From the NCBI GenBank assembly GCA_031276545.1, contig JAISMW010000024.1, positions 1 through 6,890 of the forward strand: a DNA stretch of 6,890 nt. The letters are read 5' to 3'. Source of the stretch: Tannerellaceae bacterium (lineage in GTDB: Bacteria; Bacteroidota; Bacteroidia; Bacteroidales; Tannerellaceae). Made by a program: the position numbers and the translations under genes. The notes under the pieces were generated by a model that ran no database searches, was not told the DNA's origin, and saw nothing but the letters and a program-made list of their open reading frames with translations. The stretch's first letter is position 1. The number at the start of each line of letters is the position of its first letter. This document shows positions 6,696 to 6,890 of this stretch, one piece after another.

Positions 6696-6787
6696 GCCTC
6701 CGGATCTTTCGGGAAAGTGAATAAAAAGACGTTTCGCGCAGGGAAAGGAAATATATTTGGAGATAAATTTGATTAATGAATATCGTA

Positions 6788-6818
6788 TTGCATACCTAAC
6801 AAGAAATTACTAACTTTG
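6788..6818 (+). promoter_or_regulatory. Promoter ahead of the rightward gene at the window edge
   Basis: TTG (6788-6790), a 20-nt spacer and TAACTTTG (6811-6818) fit the Bacteroides -33/-7 pattern (TTG-N19-21-TAnnTTTG) better than any other site in the window. The start codon follows 15 nt after the -7 box, giving a leader of only about 10 nt. Two further TAnnTTTG matches lie upstream at 6752-6759 and 6764-6771, without matching -33 boxes. Confidence 0.5.
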
Positions 6819-6833
6819 GTGGCTATAATAAAG

Positions 6834-6890
6834 ATGGCTATTGATATGAATCTATTGAATTTCAGTGCAACATTTCCGGACGAATCAAGT
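6834..6890 (+). CDS. Start of a gene, possibly an IS1595-type transposase (truncated by the window)
   Basis: An open frame runs from ATG 6834 (or the in-frame ATG 6846) to the window edge: MAIDMNLLNFSATFPDESS. The segment MNLLNFSATFPDESS resembles the N-terminus of IS1595-family transposases, which tend to begin with a short helix, then an F-P-x-E-type motif, then a cysteine of a zinc ribbon. The cysteine would fall just outside the window. The promoter placed close to the start codon fits a transposase or a small independent gene. With 15-19 residues seen, the family call is tentative. The second ATG is the more family-like start. Confidence 0.4.
   Translation, partial: MAIDMNLLNFSATFPDESS

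Overview
The window looks like chromosomal DNA from a member of the Bacteroidales (Bacteroides/Parabacteroides-like; the genus cannot be fixed from this sequence). The evidence is: Bacteroidetes-type TAnnTTTG -7 promoter elements in front of the transcription units, start codons with little Shine-Dalgarno sequence, a type I signal peptidase with a very large insertion between its catalytic boxes followed by a second, divergent signal peptidase homologue and a WbqC-family gene, and an outer-membrane beta-barrel receptor built as signal peptide, CarboxypepD_reg-like domain, plug and barrel.

Left part (1-3843, + strand): after a short AT-rich stretch that may hold the end of an upstream gene or nothing coding, a four-gene operon-like run begins. 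dapB (191-910) makes the lysine/diaminopimelate precursor. lepB (936-2309) encodes a canonical Ser/Lys signal peptidase I. A second signal peptidase I-like gene (2335-3210) keeps the nucleophile serine but has serine where the general-base lysine should be, and also lacks the serine that supports that lysine. A WbqC-family gene (3211-3843) follows directly. The gaps are 25, 25 and 0 nt, so co-transcription is likely. A promoter-like TACATTTG lies 24 nt ahead of dapB.

Middle (3844-4094): a convergent intergenic region with a tandem pair of imperfect 41-bp units, each carrying a short TTCCGA/TCGGAA stem-loop, and a possible weak terminator for the minus-strand gene.

Right part (4095-6566, - strand): one complete 823-residue TonB-dependent-receptor-like outer-membrane protein with no SusD partner in view. 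Beyond it, 6567-6833 is a divergent intergenic region with TAnnTTTG elements pointing both ways and an odd all-G/C palindrome next to a run of eight C. The last 57 nt start a rightward gene whose N-terminus resembles IS1595-type transposases, so the window may end at the edge of an insertion sequence.

Most of the window is ordinary housekeeping and envelope biology. The point most worth following up is the paired active and apparently catalytically altered signal peptidases in one operon.
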